From the NCBI RefSeq assembly GCF_001186365.1, contig NZ_LDTZ01000017.1:248001-312000 (forward strand): 64,000 nt of DNA, in the 5' to 3' direction. A program made the position numbers and the translations under genes. Shown here in pieces: positions 36,780 to 46,101 of the stretch. The first letter of the stretch is position 1, and every line of letters starts with the position of its first letter. The DNA is from Gordonia jacobaea (GTDB taxonomy: Bacteria > Actinomycetota > Actinomycetes > Mycobacteriales > Mycobacteriaceae). Under the pieces are notes generated by a model. The model saw nothing but the letters and a program-made list of their open reading frames with translations, searched no databases and had not been told where the DNA came from.

Positions 36780-37748
36780 CTACCGCACCTCGTTACACGC
36801 CAGCACCGACAAGAGCTCGTATCCCACATGGGCTGCGGCGATACCTGTGACCTCCGCGTGGTCATAAGCTGGCGCCACTTCGACGATGTCAGCTCCGACG
36901 ATGTTCAGCCCCACCAAGCCACGCAACGTGTTGAGCAACTCACGTGAGGTCATACCTCCGGCCTCCGGGGTGCCGGTCCCGGGGGCGTGCGCCGGATCGA
37001 GGACGTCGATGTCAATCGACACGTACACCGGTCCACCGGAAACGCGCCGGACAATTCGATCGATGATTGAACGCACACCGTCGAACTGGTAGTCGTCGCT
37101 TCGGACTACCTGGAAGCCGAGAACCGCATCGTCCTCGAGGTCCTGTTTGCCGTACAAAGGGCCGCGGGTCCCGACGTGCATGGACCGTTCCATGTCGATC
37201 AGGCCCTCTTCGCTGGCCCGGCGAAACGGGGTGCCGTGTGTGAACGGCGCCCCGAAATATGTATCCCAGGTGTCGAGGTGGGCGTCGAAGTGCAGCACCG
37301 CTATTTTCCCGTGCAACTTGTGCATCGCGCGCAGCAGCGGCAGTGCCAGTGTGTGATCACCGCCCAGCGTGAGTAGTCGCGAGCCGTTCTCGCTCAGAGC
37401 CGTGGCCGCGTGGTCGACGGTGTCCAGAGCCTCCACGATGTCGAACGGATTGACCGCGATGTCGCCTGCATCGGCCACCTGATGAACGCCGAACGGCGCG
37501 ATGTCCAGGCCAGGATTGTAGGGCCGCAACAACTTCGACGACGCTCGGATGTGTCCGGGTCCGAATCGTGCGCCCGGCCGATAGCTGACACCCGTGTCGA
37601 ACGGGATACCGACAATCGTGACCGCGGCATTGCCCACCTCGGACAGTCGAGGTAGACGCGCAAACGTGCCGGGCTCGGTGTAGCGGGGTGCACGGCTTGC
37701 GTCCGGCGGGCCCAGGATGGTCGTATCGTTAATAGTGTTGTCCGACAT
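36780..37748 (-). CDS. agmatinase-family ureohydrolase (SpeB-like)
   Basis: A 322-residue member of the arginase/agmatinase superfamily. The two-Mn2+ site ligands are visible in [21 protein letters not shown] and [24 protein letters not shown]. The superfamily hydrolyses guanidino or formimino groups to urea or formamide. Closest in form to agmatinase, guanidinobutyrase and guanidinopropionase; the sequence alone does not fix the substrate. It is the last gene of the eight-gene minus-strand island operon, six bases after the aldolase gene, suggesting release of urea from a pathway intermediate. Confidence 0.9.
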   Translation of the reverse strand: MSDNTINDTTILGPPDASRAPRYTEPGTFARLPRLSEVGNAAVTIVGIPFDTGVSYRPGARFGPGHIRASSKLLRPYNPGLDIAPFGVHQVADAGDIAVNPFDIVEALDTVDHAATALSENGSRLLTLGGDHTLALPLLRAMHKLHGKIAVLHFDAHLDTWDTYFGAPFTHGTPFRRASEEGLIDMERSMHVGTRGPLYGKQDLEDDAVLGFQVVRSDDYQFDGVRSIIDRIVRRVSGGPVYVSIDIDVLDPAHAPGTGTPEAGGMTSRELLNTLRGLVGLNIVGADIVEVAPAYDHAEVTGIAAAHVGYELLSVLACNEVR

Positions 37749-37754
37749 CGTGTT

Positions 37755-38519
37755 TCACTCCCTGTAGTCGGGTGCGACGCGCTCGACCAATCGCAACATC
37801 GCCTGCCAGGCGAGTTCGAGGCCTACGTCGTCGGTGTAGTCGTCGCCGGCATCTTGGCCACTCAGCTGCTGTGCGGTGTGCTCGGCGATCGCGGGATCCG
37901 GCAGTATCACCTCTCCGGCGCGCGTTGCCGCTACTTGGATCTCGCATGCCTTGTTGAGATAGTGCATCCGCAGGAACGCCTGTCCCGGAGTACGACCCAC
38001 CGTCAGCAGACCGTGATTGCGCAGGATCAGCGCGGGATGATCGCCGATGTCGGCAATCAGCCGCTTCTGTTCGTCGAGGTTCAGCGCCACGCCCTCGTAG
38101 TCGTGATAGCCAACTCTGTTGTAGAACTCCATCGAGATCTGGTTCAGCGGAAGCAGACCCGACGACGAAGCGGCCACCGCACACCCGGCCAGCGTATGGG
38201 TGTGCAGCACACAGTGTGCATCCTCGCGTTCGCGGTGAATGGCGCTGTGGATGACAAAGCCAGCCGGGTTCACGGTGTGGTCAGAGTCGCCGACGACTCG
38301 GCCGTTCAGGTCGATCCGCACCAGATTCGACGCGGTGATCTCCTCGAACAGCAGGCCATAGGGGTTGATGAGGAAGTGATCGTCGGGACCGGGCAGCCGC
38401 ACCGAGATGTGGGTGAAGATCAGGTCGGTCATCTTGAAGTGCGCTACCAGCCGATACACCGCGGCCAGTTCTCGCCGCAGTTGCGCTTCGGTCGGCTCGA
38501 CCGCGTCGACCGTCCTCAT
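37755..38519 (-). CDS. class II aldolase/adducin-family protein
   Basis: A 254-residue class II aldolase domain protein. Zn2+ ligands are seen in VLHTHTLAGCAV (His pair) and ALILRNHGLLTVGRT (third His). HISVRLPGPDDHFLINPYG is the typical N-terminal phosphate and substrate region. Family members are L-fuculose-phosphate-type aldolases or decarboxylases. The start at 38519 shares one base with the Rieske stop (TGATG), giving tight coupling; an alternative upstream start overlaps that gene. Confidence 0.87.
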   Translation of the reverse strand: MRTVDAVEPTEAQLRRELAAVYRLVAHFKMTDLIFTHISVRLPGPDDHFLINPYGLLFEEITASNLVRIDLNGRVVGDSDHTVNPAGFVIHSAIHREREDAHCVLHTHTLAGCAVAASSSGLLPLNQISMEFYNRVGYHDYEGVALNLDEQKRLIADIGDHPALILRNHGLLTVGRTPGQAFLRMHYLNKACEIQVAATRAGEVILPDPAIAEHTAQQLSGQDAGDDYTDDVGLELAWQAMLRLVERVAPDYRE

Positions 38520-39715
38520 CAGTACCCCGCCCGCTGTGCCACCAGCTGTTGGAATGCGGCGGTGATTTGATCCCAATGAGTCACCAGGTTGGTGAAGTTC
38601 GATGCGGGAGAGTGTCGTCCGGCCTGCATGCGGTACAGGATGGGCACATCCTGCTCGTTTACCTCGAAGAGAATGTCGGTGAGGCTCTTTCGAGCCGCGC
38701 TGTATCGCTCCCCACCGGCCTCGGCGTCGACGAAGATTGCCATGTGCTCCATTGTGCGGTCCGGCGCCGTCGGGTCGAAACCGATCACTTGGAACCAGTC
38801 GGCCTCCAAGAACAGCAGCGCATTGGGAAAGACGCAGAAGATGTCCTGACTTTCGGTTCGCTCCGGTGGCACATCACCCAAAAATGGCAGTGCATCGTCG
38901 GTTTTGGCTGCCTTGCCCGCTGCGCCTCGTGGGTAGGTCCCGCCGAGAATATGGTCTGCGAGCCACACATCGTCGACGTCAAGTGACGCACTCACCGGCC
39001 CGACCTGCGGATGTATGAAGGGCAGGTGGTAGAAGTCGAGAAAGTTCTCGACGATGAGCTTCCAATTGGCGCCGATGTCGAACTCGCGTTCTTGCGCGAG
39101 GTGGAGGCGCGAGAAGTCGATGTGATTCCAGCGCTGCAAGATTGGCGAAAGCATCCCTTCGAAGTCGGCTGCAGCTGCCTCGGTTGAATTGAACTCGACG
39201 CCGAGGTTGACGAAGACCATCCCGGCCCAGACGTGCGACGAGACGCCAAGTAGTCCAAGGTGCTCCGCGCCTTGGGGCACTTCCCGGCCACGTTCACGCT
39301 TGAGATACGGCGTGGCATTGAGGCTGCCGTCGAGCTTGTACGACCAGCAGTGATAGGCGCATTGGATTCGACGTCGCACCTTTGCGGGTTCCTCCATCAT
39401 CACCATGCCGCGATGTCGACATGAGTTGTGGAACACCCGAATGCGCTGCTCCTCGTCGCGCACGATCAACAGCGGCTTGCCGCCGATGGACACCGGATGC
39501 ACTTTGCCCGGTTCGTCCACCCAGTGGGCGAAGCCTGCCCACACCCAACCCGACGAGAACACCCGCTCCTGCTCGAGTGCGTACTCAGCGGTTCCCGTAT
39601 AAGCCCGTGTCGGGATGATCGAGTGTTGGCTCGAGTCAGAAGTCAATGGCCCTGCGATGATGCGGTTGCCGCTACCGTTGACCACTGTGGCGGGTGCCGG
39701 ATTGTCTACAGTCAT
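38519..39715 (-). CDS. Rieske oxygenase alpha subunit (betaine/carnitine monooxygenase-like)
   Basis: A 398-residue Rieske non-heme iron oxygenase. The [2Fe-2S] ligands are in NSCRHRGMV and CAYHCWSYKLDG, and the mononuclear iron ligands in ENFLDFYHLPFIHPQ (D-x2-H-x4-H). The overall form is closest to the GbcA/CntA group acting on quaternary amines, with aromatic dioxygenase alpha subunits as an alternative. No reductase or beta subunit gene is nearby, so electrons must come from elsewhere. It overlaps the TIM-barrel gene by ATGA. Confidence 0.88.
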   Translation of the reverse strand: MTVDNPAPATVVNGSGNRIIAGPLTSDSSQHSIIPTRAYTGTAEYALEQERVFSSGWVWAGFAHWVDEPGKVHPVSIGGKPLLIVRDEEQRIRVFHNSCRHRGMVMMEEPAKVRRRIQCAYHCWSYKLDGSLNATPYLKRERGREVPQGAEHLGLLGVSSHVWAGMVFVNLGVEFNSTEAAAADFEGMLSPILQRWNHIDFSRLHLAQEREFDIGANWKLIVENFLDFYHLPFIHPQVGPVSASLDVDDVWLADHILGGTYPRGAAGKAAKTDDALPFLGDVPPERTESQDIFCVFPNALLFLEADWFQVIGFDPTAPDRTMEHMAIFVDAEAGGERYSAARKSLTDILFEVNEQDVPILYRMQAGRHSPASNFTNLVTHWDQITAAFQQLVAQRAGY

Positions 39716-40602
39716 CGGATGACTCCCGTGTAGTCGTGGGTTGACGAGTGCAAGGCGAGCGCAGCGTCGAATTCCTCTGTGGCCCAACCCTTGAGGATCA
39801 GTGCGTCGGCCCACCGGTCCGAGATCTCATTGCCGCCCATATCGGTGATGGCGTAGGGGCGTGTGCCGAGTTCGGTGCAGAACATGATTTCCGCTTCGGC
39901 ACCTCGGCGGGCGAGAATCTGCTCGAAGCCGGTACGCCACCAGTCTCGGAATCGCTTCTCCCACGGTCTGGCTGCGGGCGATTCGACCGGAACCTGCACC
40001 TGGCCCCTCGTCGCGATGCGTCCCTGAAGCGATCCACACCGGCTGAGAACTTTCGCAAAGAGAGTGTCGTGCTCGGCGGTCGGTTCTTCGGGAAGTTCAT
40101 TGGCGCAGACGAAATGGGAGAAATCGCCGGCGAGTTCGACTCGTTCGTCGAGATAGTCCAGCAGCCATGCGGTGAAGCGGAGGTCGTTGGTCACCGTGTT
40201 TCGGTGTGTCTCGATCTCGATGTGGATGCCTGCGTCGGAGCCGATCTCGTACCAACGCAAGAGGGTGGCGGCCAATGGTTTCGGATCAAACCCGTAGATC
40301 TGGGCGCACAACACCATCCGATCTGCCCCGACTCGTTGTGCATAGGCTACGGCCGAACGTACTGCGTCGTCGTCGGAGACGAAAGCGAATACTGCTGTGC
40401 GCAAGCCGCTTCCGGCGAGAAGCGGCACGAGTTGCTCGGCGGAAGGTGCCTGACGTGCACCCAGATCTACGGCAAGGCCCGCAAATCCCGATCCTGCGAT
40501 GCGTTCGATCTGTTCTGCGAGCGTCCAACTATTTCGGACCGTGGGGAGGTCTTCCATCGCCCAGAGGGACTGGTACACAAACAGGTTGGAGGTATTCAGC
40601 AT
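39712..40602 (-). CDS. AP-endonuclease-2/xylose-isomerase-like TIM-barrel protein
   Basis: A 296-residue sugar-phosphate isomerase/epimerase-type TIM barrel. Metal-ligand candidates are the Glu in IHIEIETHRNT, the Asp-His in LAGDFSHFVC and the late Glu in EIMFCTELGTRPYA. Members isomerise or dehydrate sugar and keto acids. It ends overlapping the Rieske start and begins 7 bp inside the end of the dehydrogenase gene, so it is part of the same operon. Confidence 0.82.
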   Translation of the reverse strand: MLNTSNLFVYQSLWAMEDLPTVRNSWTLAEQIERIAGSGFAGLAVDLGARQAPSAEQLVPLLAGSGLRTAVFAFVSDDDAVRSAVAYAQRVGADRMVLCAQIYGFDPKPLAATLLRWYEIGSDAGIHIEIETHRNTVTNDLRFTAWLLDYLDERVELAGDFSHFVCANELPEEPTAEHDTLFAKVLSRCGSLQGRIATRGQVQVPVESPAARPWEKRFRDWWRTGFEQILARRGAEAEIMFCTELGTRPYAITDMGGNEISDRWADALILKGWATEEFDAALALHSSTHDYTGVIR

Positions 40603-41573
40603 GTCGAGACCGCCGGATCATTGATCGGATTGAGTGGCCGCCCGTCGCGTAGCCACGCCACTGCATTACCTGCCTGCGCGTCGATGTAGCCGGTCGATGT
40701 CGTCTGCGAGAGATAGGCGATGTGAGGGGTGGTGAGCACTTCGGGATGGTTGAACAGTGGGTCGTCGGCGGCAGGTGGTTCGGGGTCAATGACGTCAAGC
40801 GCCGCGCCGGCGATATGCCCGGACTGCAACGCGGCCAGCAGCGCCGCGTTATCGATGAGGCCGCCGCGCGCGACATTGACCAGATAGGCGCCGTCTCGCA
40901 TGCGAGCGATCAGGTCTGCACCGACGATTCGCCGGGTTTCGTCGGTGAGTGGGAGGTGCAGTGAAAGCACATCGGAGTTCTCGATGACGGTGTCCAAATC
41001 GGTGATCGTCACGCCGGCGGGACCCGAACTCTGGCTGCTACCGGAGTCACATGCGATGACCTGCGCACCCATCGCGGCGGCATACCGGGCGTAGGTCCGA
41101 CCGGTGCGGCCGAGACCCACCACACCGATGGTCAATTCGGACAGTCTGCGCGGCAGCGTATCTGGTCGATCCAACCACGATGTGCGGAGGCCGGAGCCGC
41201 TGAAGTAGACCAGTCGCCGAACCAGTGCGAGGGTCAAAGTCCACGCGTGGGTGGCCACCTCTTCGGTGGCCAGGTCGGCGACAGTGCTGACCCAGATACC
41301 GCGCGCGCTCGCGGCGCCGACGTCCACGTTGTCGAATCCGCGTGACAACAAGGCGATGACCCGTAGATTCGGTAGCCGGTCCATCAGTTCGGCATCGATC
41401 GGTGCGTATCCCACCAACAGGGCGGTTGCCTCGGCTGCCGCTCCGGCGATGACGTCGGCATCCTCGGTCTCGAGTTGATCAACGCGAAAACCGTTGTGCT
41501 CCAGCATCGCGACGCCCGACGCTGCATCGAGATCGCCGACGTCGGTGTACACCGCGAGCGGTGTGGTCTTCAT
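40596..41573 (-). CDS. D-isomer-specific 2-hydroxyacid dehydrogenase
   Basis: A 325-residue NAD(P)-dependent dehydrogenase. The Rossmann motif is TIGVVGLGRTGRTYARYAAA, the catalytic Arg lies in NVARGGLIDN, the Glu in DVIDPEPP and the His in TTPHIAYLS. It would interconvert a 2-oxo and a D-2-hydroxy acid. A 57-bp gap separates it from the ABC ATPase gene upstream. Within the island it probably handles a 2-oxo-acid intermediate. Confidence 0.9.
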   Translation of the reverse strand: MKTTPLAVYTDVGDLDAASGVAMLEHNGFRVDQLETEDADVIAGAAAEATALLVGYAPIDAELMDRLPNLRVIALLSRGFDNVDVGAASARGIWVSTVADLATEEVATHAWTLTLALVRRLVYFSGSGLRTSWLDRPDTLPRRLSELTIGVVGLGRTGRTYARYAAAMGAQVIACDSGSSQSSGPAGVTITDLDTVIENSDVLSLHLPLTDETRRIVGADLIARMRDGAYLVNVARGGLIDNAALLAALQSGHIAGAALDVIDPEPPAADDPLFNHPEVLTTPHIAYLSQTTSTGYIDAQAGNAVAWLRDGRPLNPINDPAVSTC

Positions 41574-41630
41574 CTTTGGTGCTCCATCTCCGAGTAAATG
41601 AGAAACGTTCGGTTCTCAGCGACACGGTGT

Positions 41631-42398
41631 TCAGTGCAGGTGGGAAAGAAACTGTCGAGTACGGGGATGCTGGGGATCATCGAAAAAGGCGCTGGGTTCG
41701 CCGGATTCGATGATGCGTCCGTGGTCGAACAAGGCGACCTCATCGGCGACCCGACGCGCGAAACGCGTCTCGTGGGTCACCACCACCATGGTCATTCCCT
41801 CATCGGCGAGCTTCTCCATCACGGCGAGAACCTCCCCGACGAGTTCTGGGTCGAGGGCAGAGGTAGGTTCGTCGAACAGCATGACTGTGGGGTTCAGTAC
41901 CAGAGCGCGTGCGATTGCCACCCGCTGCTGCTGTCCGCCGGACAACTCGCTCGGATAGTGCTTGAGCCGATGACCCATGCCCACGCGCTCCAGCATCACG
42001 GCGGCGGTCTCCGCGGCCTCCTTCTTGGACATGCCTGCGACCTCGGTAAGTGCAAGTGTCACGTTGTGCAGCACATCGAGATGCGCAAATAGGTTGAAGC
42101 GCTGGAATACCATTCCGATGTCGCGTCGCTGCTTTGCCAACTGCGCTTCGCGCAGCGGGCGCGTGGTCCCATTGGTGTTGGTCGTGACGCCCACCTGCTT
42201 TCCGTTGAGCAGGATCTCTCCTTCGTCGGCAGGCTCGAGCAGGGCGATGAGTCGCAGGATCGTCGACTTGCCCGATCCCGACGGCCCGAGCAGGGCCTTG
42301 ACCTCACCTCGATCAAGCGACAGGTCAACACCTTTGAGCACTTCGGTATCGCCGTACGTGCGGTGAAGGTTGAGCGCTTCCAGGACCGGTCGATTCAT
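41631..42398 (-). CDS. polar amino-acid-type ABC transporter ATPase
   Basis: A 255-residue ATPase of the GlnQ/HisP class with Walker [13 protein letters not shown], the signature [15 protein letters not shown], Walker [15 protein letters not shown] and the switch His in VVVTHE. It overlaps the permease gene by ATGA. It powers import by the adjacent permease and lipoprotein. Confidence 0.94.
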   Translation of the reverse strand: MNRPVLEALNLHRTYGDTEVLKGVDLSLDRGEVKALLGPSGSGKSTILRLIALLEPADEGEILLNGKQVGVTTNTNGTTRPLREAQLAKQRRDIGMVFQRFNLFAHLDVLHNVTLALTEVAGMSKKEAAETAAVMLERVGMGHRLKHYPSELSGGQQQRVAIARALVLNPTVMLFDEPTSALDPELVGEVLAVMEKLADEGMTMVVVTHETRFARRVADEVALFDHGRIIESGEPSAFFDDPQHPRTRQFLSHLH

Positions 42399-43129
42399 GC
42401 TGGGACCTCCTGACCGGCAGCGGGCACCGGGGTGGATTCGGTGTGCTGGCCTTTCGAGATCCAGCGATAGCGTGCCTCGACGAAGTATTGACAGGCCATG
42501 GCGACGCTGACGATCACCAGGTAGTAGACCAGCGCGGCCGAGTAGTACTCCGCGTACCGGAACGTGTTTGACACCTCGGATTGCGCGGTGGTCAGAAGCT
42601 CGCGCAGTGAGATGACAGACGCGAGCGACGTGTACTTCAGCATTGCGATGAATTCGTTCCCGCTTGGTGGAATGGCCACCTTGATTGCCTGTGGCAGAAC
42701 CACTTTGAACAGCACCTTGTGGGGTGGCAGGCCGACTGCCCTGGCCGCGATGTGCTGCCCCTCGTCGACGCTGAGCAGTGCTGAGCGCAAGATTTCGGCC
42801 ATGTACGCGGCCTCGACGACTGTAAAGCCAATAAAGGCAGCCAGGAATGGGGTAAACCAGTTCTCACGCAAGGCGGGAAACAGCTGCGGTCCGGCGTTCC
42901 AGATCAGTAGTAGCACCAGCAGCGTCGGAATGGCCCGGAAGAACCACACATAGGTCCAGCCGACCAATCGGGCAGCAGGGTTCCTCGCGATACGCAGCAG
43001 AGCCACCACGAATCCGACGATGCTGGCCGCGATCATCGCCGTTACGGCCAGCGCGAGCGAGAGCAGCGCACCACGAAAGAAGGCTTCCGACGTCAGTGCG
43101 CTGACGAAGACTCCCCAATCGAAGGTCAT
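42395..43129 (-). CDS. polar amino-acid-type ABC transporter permease
   Basis: A 244-residue HisM/GlnP-type permease with five or so membrane helices ([30 protein letters not shown] at the N-terminal family signature, [21 protein letters not shown]). The EAA-like loop is [22 protein letters not shown]. Its partner ATPase and binding protein flank it, with two-base spacing to the latter. A single permease probably forms a homodimer. Confidence 0.93.
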   Translation of the reverse strand: MTFDWGVFVSALTSEAFFRGALLSLALAVTAMIAASIVGFVVALLRIARNPAARLVGWTYVWFFRAIPTLLVLLLIWNAGPQLFPALRENWFTPFLAAFIGFTVVEAAYMAEILRSALLSVDEGQHIAARAVGLPPHKVLFKVVLPQAIKVAIPPSGNEFIAMLKYTSLASVISLRELLTTAQSEVSNTFRYAEYYSAALVYYLVIVSVAMACQYFVEARYRWISKGQHTESTPVPAAGQEVPA

Positions 43130-43131
43130 GA

Positions 43132-43968
43132 CTACTTCGTCACGATCTGCTTGGGATCGAGTCCGTATTTCGTGGCGATCTTCTCAAGAGTGCCGTTTTC
43201 CTGCAACTGTGGAAGTGCCTCGGCCACAGCGCTACTCAACGGGGAGCCCTTGCGGGTGAAGACCCCGAACTTGGTATCAGTGGGAAACACGCCGGGAACA
43301 CTCTTGAGTTTCCCGTCGGACTTGTTCACCATCTCGACGACTGCGACGTCGGTCTCGATCAGAGCCTGGGCCTTCCCATTCGTGACGGCCGCGACGGTCT
43401 CCGCGGTTTTGGGGTATGGCTGGATGGTGATCGGCTCCTTGCCTTCGCTCGTGAACTTCTTTGAGAGTTCCTTGAGAGTCAGCTCGTTGCTTCCGCCTCC
43501 CTGCACGGCAACCGTCTTGCCTGCGAGGTCATCGGAGGTTGTGATGTCGGTGGTGCCTGATGGCACGATCAGCCCCGGGCCGGTGTTCATGAATGGTGTA
43601 CCGTCCGCCACCTGAAGGCGTTCCGGGCTCAAATACAGTGCCGCCCAGAGTATGTCGCACCGCTTCGCCTGAAGCGCTGGCATCAGACCGTCGAATGCGG
43701 TGTTCTGCCAACTGATCTCAAGGCCCCACTTGTCGGCTAGGGCACGAGCGGCGTCCGGATCGAAACCCACGGGGTTAGACGTGTCGCCGCCCTGAAAGTA
43801 CTCCATCGGCGGGTACTCGGGATCGGTGCACACAGAAAGCTTTCCGTTGCTCAGTAGGCCAGCGGGTGCGTCGCCGGACGCCTGGGTGCCTTCGCCGCCC
43901 CCGCCACATGCGGCCAGTGCAGCTGTGGCTGCGAATGCGACGACAGTTGCCAGGACTTTTCGTGACAT
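43132..43968 (-). CDS. ABC transporter substrate-binding lipoprotein
   Basis: A 278-residue extracellular solute-binding protein of the family 3 type. The lipoprotein signal peptide ends LAACGGGG (lipobox Cys about residue 21). Ligand-binding landmarks are LSVCTDPEYPPMEYF, GFDPDAARALADKWG, DGLMPALQAKRCDILWAAL and GKTVAVQGGGSNE. These proteins bind amino acids, opines or related amines. It heads the island operon, and the 209-bp gap to the divergent Lrp gene should contain the promoter. Confidence 0.92.
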   Translation of the reverse strand: MSRKVLATVVAFAATAALAACGGGGEGTQASGDAPAGLLSNGKLSVCTDPEYPPMEYFQGGDTSNPVGFDPDAARALADKWGLEISWQNTAFDGLMPALQAKRCDILWAALYLSPERLQVADGTPFMNTGPGLIVPSGTTDITTSDDLAGKTVAVQGGGSNELTLKELSKKFTSEGKEPITIQPYPKTAETVAAVTNGKAQALIETDVAVVEMVNKSDGKLKSVPGVFPTDTKFGVFTRKGSPLSSAVAEALPQLQENGTLEKIATKYGLDPKQIVTK

Positions 43969-44183
43969 GAGGGTTCCTCAATTGTTCAGTGGGGCTGATG
44001 GGTGGACGCGCCAGTGGATCGGGGACCACACTAAGGACGTGGCACTTCGGCCGCAATGCAAGTTGTCAGCCAGATGGTGGTCTCACTGCAATAGTGACTA
44101 GAATCGGCGCATATTGTCCGCGCTGAAGCTGCTTCGAGCCGGAGACGCTGAAGATCTGATCGTCGTGACAAGGGGCATTGGCA
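43969..44183. promoter_or_regulatory. divergent promoter region between ABC operon and lrp-like gene
   Basis: About 215 bp. It contains TCACT-GCAAT-AGTGA (44083-44097), a 5-bp-arm inverted repeat of the size bound by Lrp/AsnC dimers, as a candidate operator. No other clear elements. Confidence 0.4.
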
Positions 44184-45122
44184 TTGTTAACTTCTCGTGA
44201 GGTCGGTCGCGCTGCGACCTCGGTAGGAATGTCGGGCGCGGACCTGCAGATTCTGGAGGCACTGCGTTTCAACGGCCGCATCACCACTCAAGAGCTTGCC
44301 GACCGTGTGGGATTATCGCGGTCGGTCGTCGCCCGTCGGCTGTCCCAACTCCTCGACGACGAGGTGATCCGGGTGGTGGGCATTGTGCACCCGCTGACGC
44401 TAGGCATCCGTTCCCTTGCCCATGTCTCGCTGAGCGTCGACCGGCCGGTGCGCCGCGTAGCCGACGAGTTGTCCCGATTGCCTGACGTGCCATTTGTCTC
44501 GCTTACTTCGGGGTCCTGTCCGCTGATTGCTGAGGTACGCAGCAGAAGTGACGACGACCTCGCACGCGCGCTAGATCGCGTGCGATCGATTGACGGCGTT
44601 CGTGCAACCGAAACGCTCTTCTACACGAAGCTCGTGGCGGATGTGCTACGCCCGAGTCATGCCGAAAACGTCGAAATCGATGCGGTCGACGGTCGGCTGT
44701 TGACGCTTCTGCAGGAGAACGGGCGCATGGCTTTCACCACACTGGGGGATAAGGTGGGTGTGTCCACCGGGACCGCACGGACACGAGTGTTACGGATGAT
44801 CGACACCGGCGTCGTCCGGATCGGAGCCATCTCTCGCGCGGGTCGGCGAGACACCAGAGTCGATGTAGGAGTAGGACTTTCGGTACTGGGGCCGGCATCG
44901 AGTTGTACTGACCTGTTGTCTGAAATGCCCCAGGTGCGGTTTCTGGCCGAGACGATCGGTCGCTACGACTTGCTAGCCACCGTCGATGCCGATTCGCTGG
45001 CTGAGGTCGTTAGTGTTCTGGATCGGCTGCGCGGGCTCAAACCGGTTCTGCATCTGGATAGTTGGGTCCATCTGAGCACAGTGAAAGAGAGCTATACCTA
45101 TCCGCTGGAGGTTCTATCGTGA
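44184..45122 (+). CDS. double-domain Lrp/AsnC-family regulator
   Basis: A protein of about 312 residues made of two Lrp-like halves. Each has an HTH (ILEALRFNGRITTQELADRVGLSRS and LLTLLQENGRMAFTTLGDKVGVST) and an RAM-like ligand segment, so it is a fused dimer. TTG 44184 is eight bases after AAGGGG; TTG 44178 and ATG 44229 are alternatives. It is divergent from the island operon and probably regulates it in response to the imported compound. Its stop overlaps the next gene's GTG. Confidence 0.87.
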   Translation: MLTSREVGRAATSVGMSGADLQILEALRFNGRITTQELADRVGLSRSVVARRLSQLLDDEVIRVVGIVHPLTLGIRSLAHVSLSVDRPVRRVADELSRLPDVPFVSLTSGSCPLIAEVRSRSDDDLARALDRVRSIDGVRATETLFYTKLVADVLRPSHAENVEIDAVDGRLLTLLQENGRMAFTTLGDKVGVSTGTARTRVLRMIDTGVVRIGAISRAGRRDTRVDVGVGLSVLGPASSCTDLLSEMPQVRFLAETIGRYDLLATVDADSLAEVVSVLDRLRGLKPVLHLDSWVHLSTVKESYTYPLEVLS

Positions 45123-45820
45123 GTGCGCAACGATGGCAGGTACCGAGTACGACATCACCTGTGCGTGCACGAGTGACGGTTCCGGCATCGGTAACGCAGT
45201 CGCCGAGCACGGACGGTGCCGTCGCGGTAGCCTTCGCTGCTGCAGGTCTGATAACGGGCGGCACTGTGCTGGTGCGTAATTGGCCGACAGACCTCCCTGC
45301 CGCGGAGTCGATGCTGATGGCTTTCTCGGATATGGGGGGCTACGTAGTGTCATCAGCCGATGGCCTCACGGTCACCGGGCGCTCCACGAGTGGTGCTCTG
45401 GCACCGATCACGGTGGCCTCGGGCGCGACGGAGCCATTCACCCCGCTTCTGCTCGTAACTGCGTGTTTGGCCACCGGACCCAGCGTCTTCTTGGGAACCC
45501 CATCGCCCGCCGACCTCGCGGCCATCAACAATCTGCGACGGGCGGGAGCTGACATTGGGGCCCACAGTGACCGCATCGAGGTATCGCCGCAGCCACTGAG
45601 GTCGATCGAATGGACCACAACCACACCGATTCTCGGTTTGACAGGACTTCTGACAGGGCTCGTCGTCAATGGCGTCGCCGTGTCGGAGTGGGACCGAGTT
45701 GAGAACTTGTGGCCCGGGGTGGCGTCGGAGTGGTCGCGGATGATCAGCGCCGACGAGTATCTCGTGCCCGGAAGCGCCCGTCTGCCGCGTGACTACCTGG
45801 GGCGTGCGTCCTATTTGTGA
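45119..45820 (+). CDS. half-length EPSP-synthase (AroA)-like protein
   Basis: A 233-residue protein starting at GTG overlapping the Lrp stop (GTGA). LITGGTVLVRNWPTDLPAAE, followed by GGYVVSSADGLTVTG and later INNLRRAGADIGAHSDRIEVSP, LGLTGLLTGLVVNGVAVSEWDRVENLWPGVASEW, resembles the repeated beta-alpha-beta units of EPSP synthases and MurA. It is about half the usual 430 residues and lacks the K-E-S-D-R motif, so shikimate-pathway activity is unlikely. Translational coupling to the regulator suggests a ligand-sensing or accessory role. Confidence 0.6.
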   Translation: MSAQRWQVPSTTSPVRARVTVPASVTQSPSTDGAVAVAFAAAGLITGGTVLVRNWPTDLPAAESMLMAFSDMGGYVVSSADGLTVTGRSTSGALAPITVASGATEPFTPLLLVTACLATGPSVFLGTPSPADLAAINNLRRAGADIGAHSDRIEVSPQPLRSIEWTTTTPILGLTGLLTGLVVNGVAVSEWDRVENLWPGVASEWSRMISADEYLVPGSARLPRDYLGRASYL

Positions 45821-46101
45821 AGGCGGGCACGCGCACTCGTTTCGTGAGCGTCCCGGGTGGCGCGAGATCGTGTGGACGATGTAGTTGGCATATCGCGTGA
45901 ACTGCGTACTCGTACGCCGCGACGCGCACGCGCAGCCGCGAAAGTGGGGTAGACGGCTACCCGATACCGCGGGGGCTCGCGCTCTTAGCGTCATGTGCAG
46001 CGAGTTCCCCGGGTCCAGCTCGGTAATGGTGCCCGACGTGGTGTGCCGGTGTAAGGGATTCGCGTTCACAGCTATGCAGTCCCATCTCGGAAGTCACCGC
46101 C

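Noticed and set aside
45821-46101. Gene between the AroA-like and Usp genes
   Set aside because: Frames here are short or antisense with no conserved motif.
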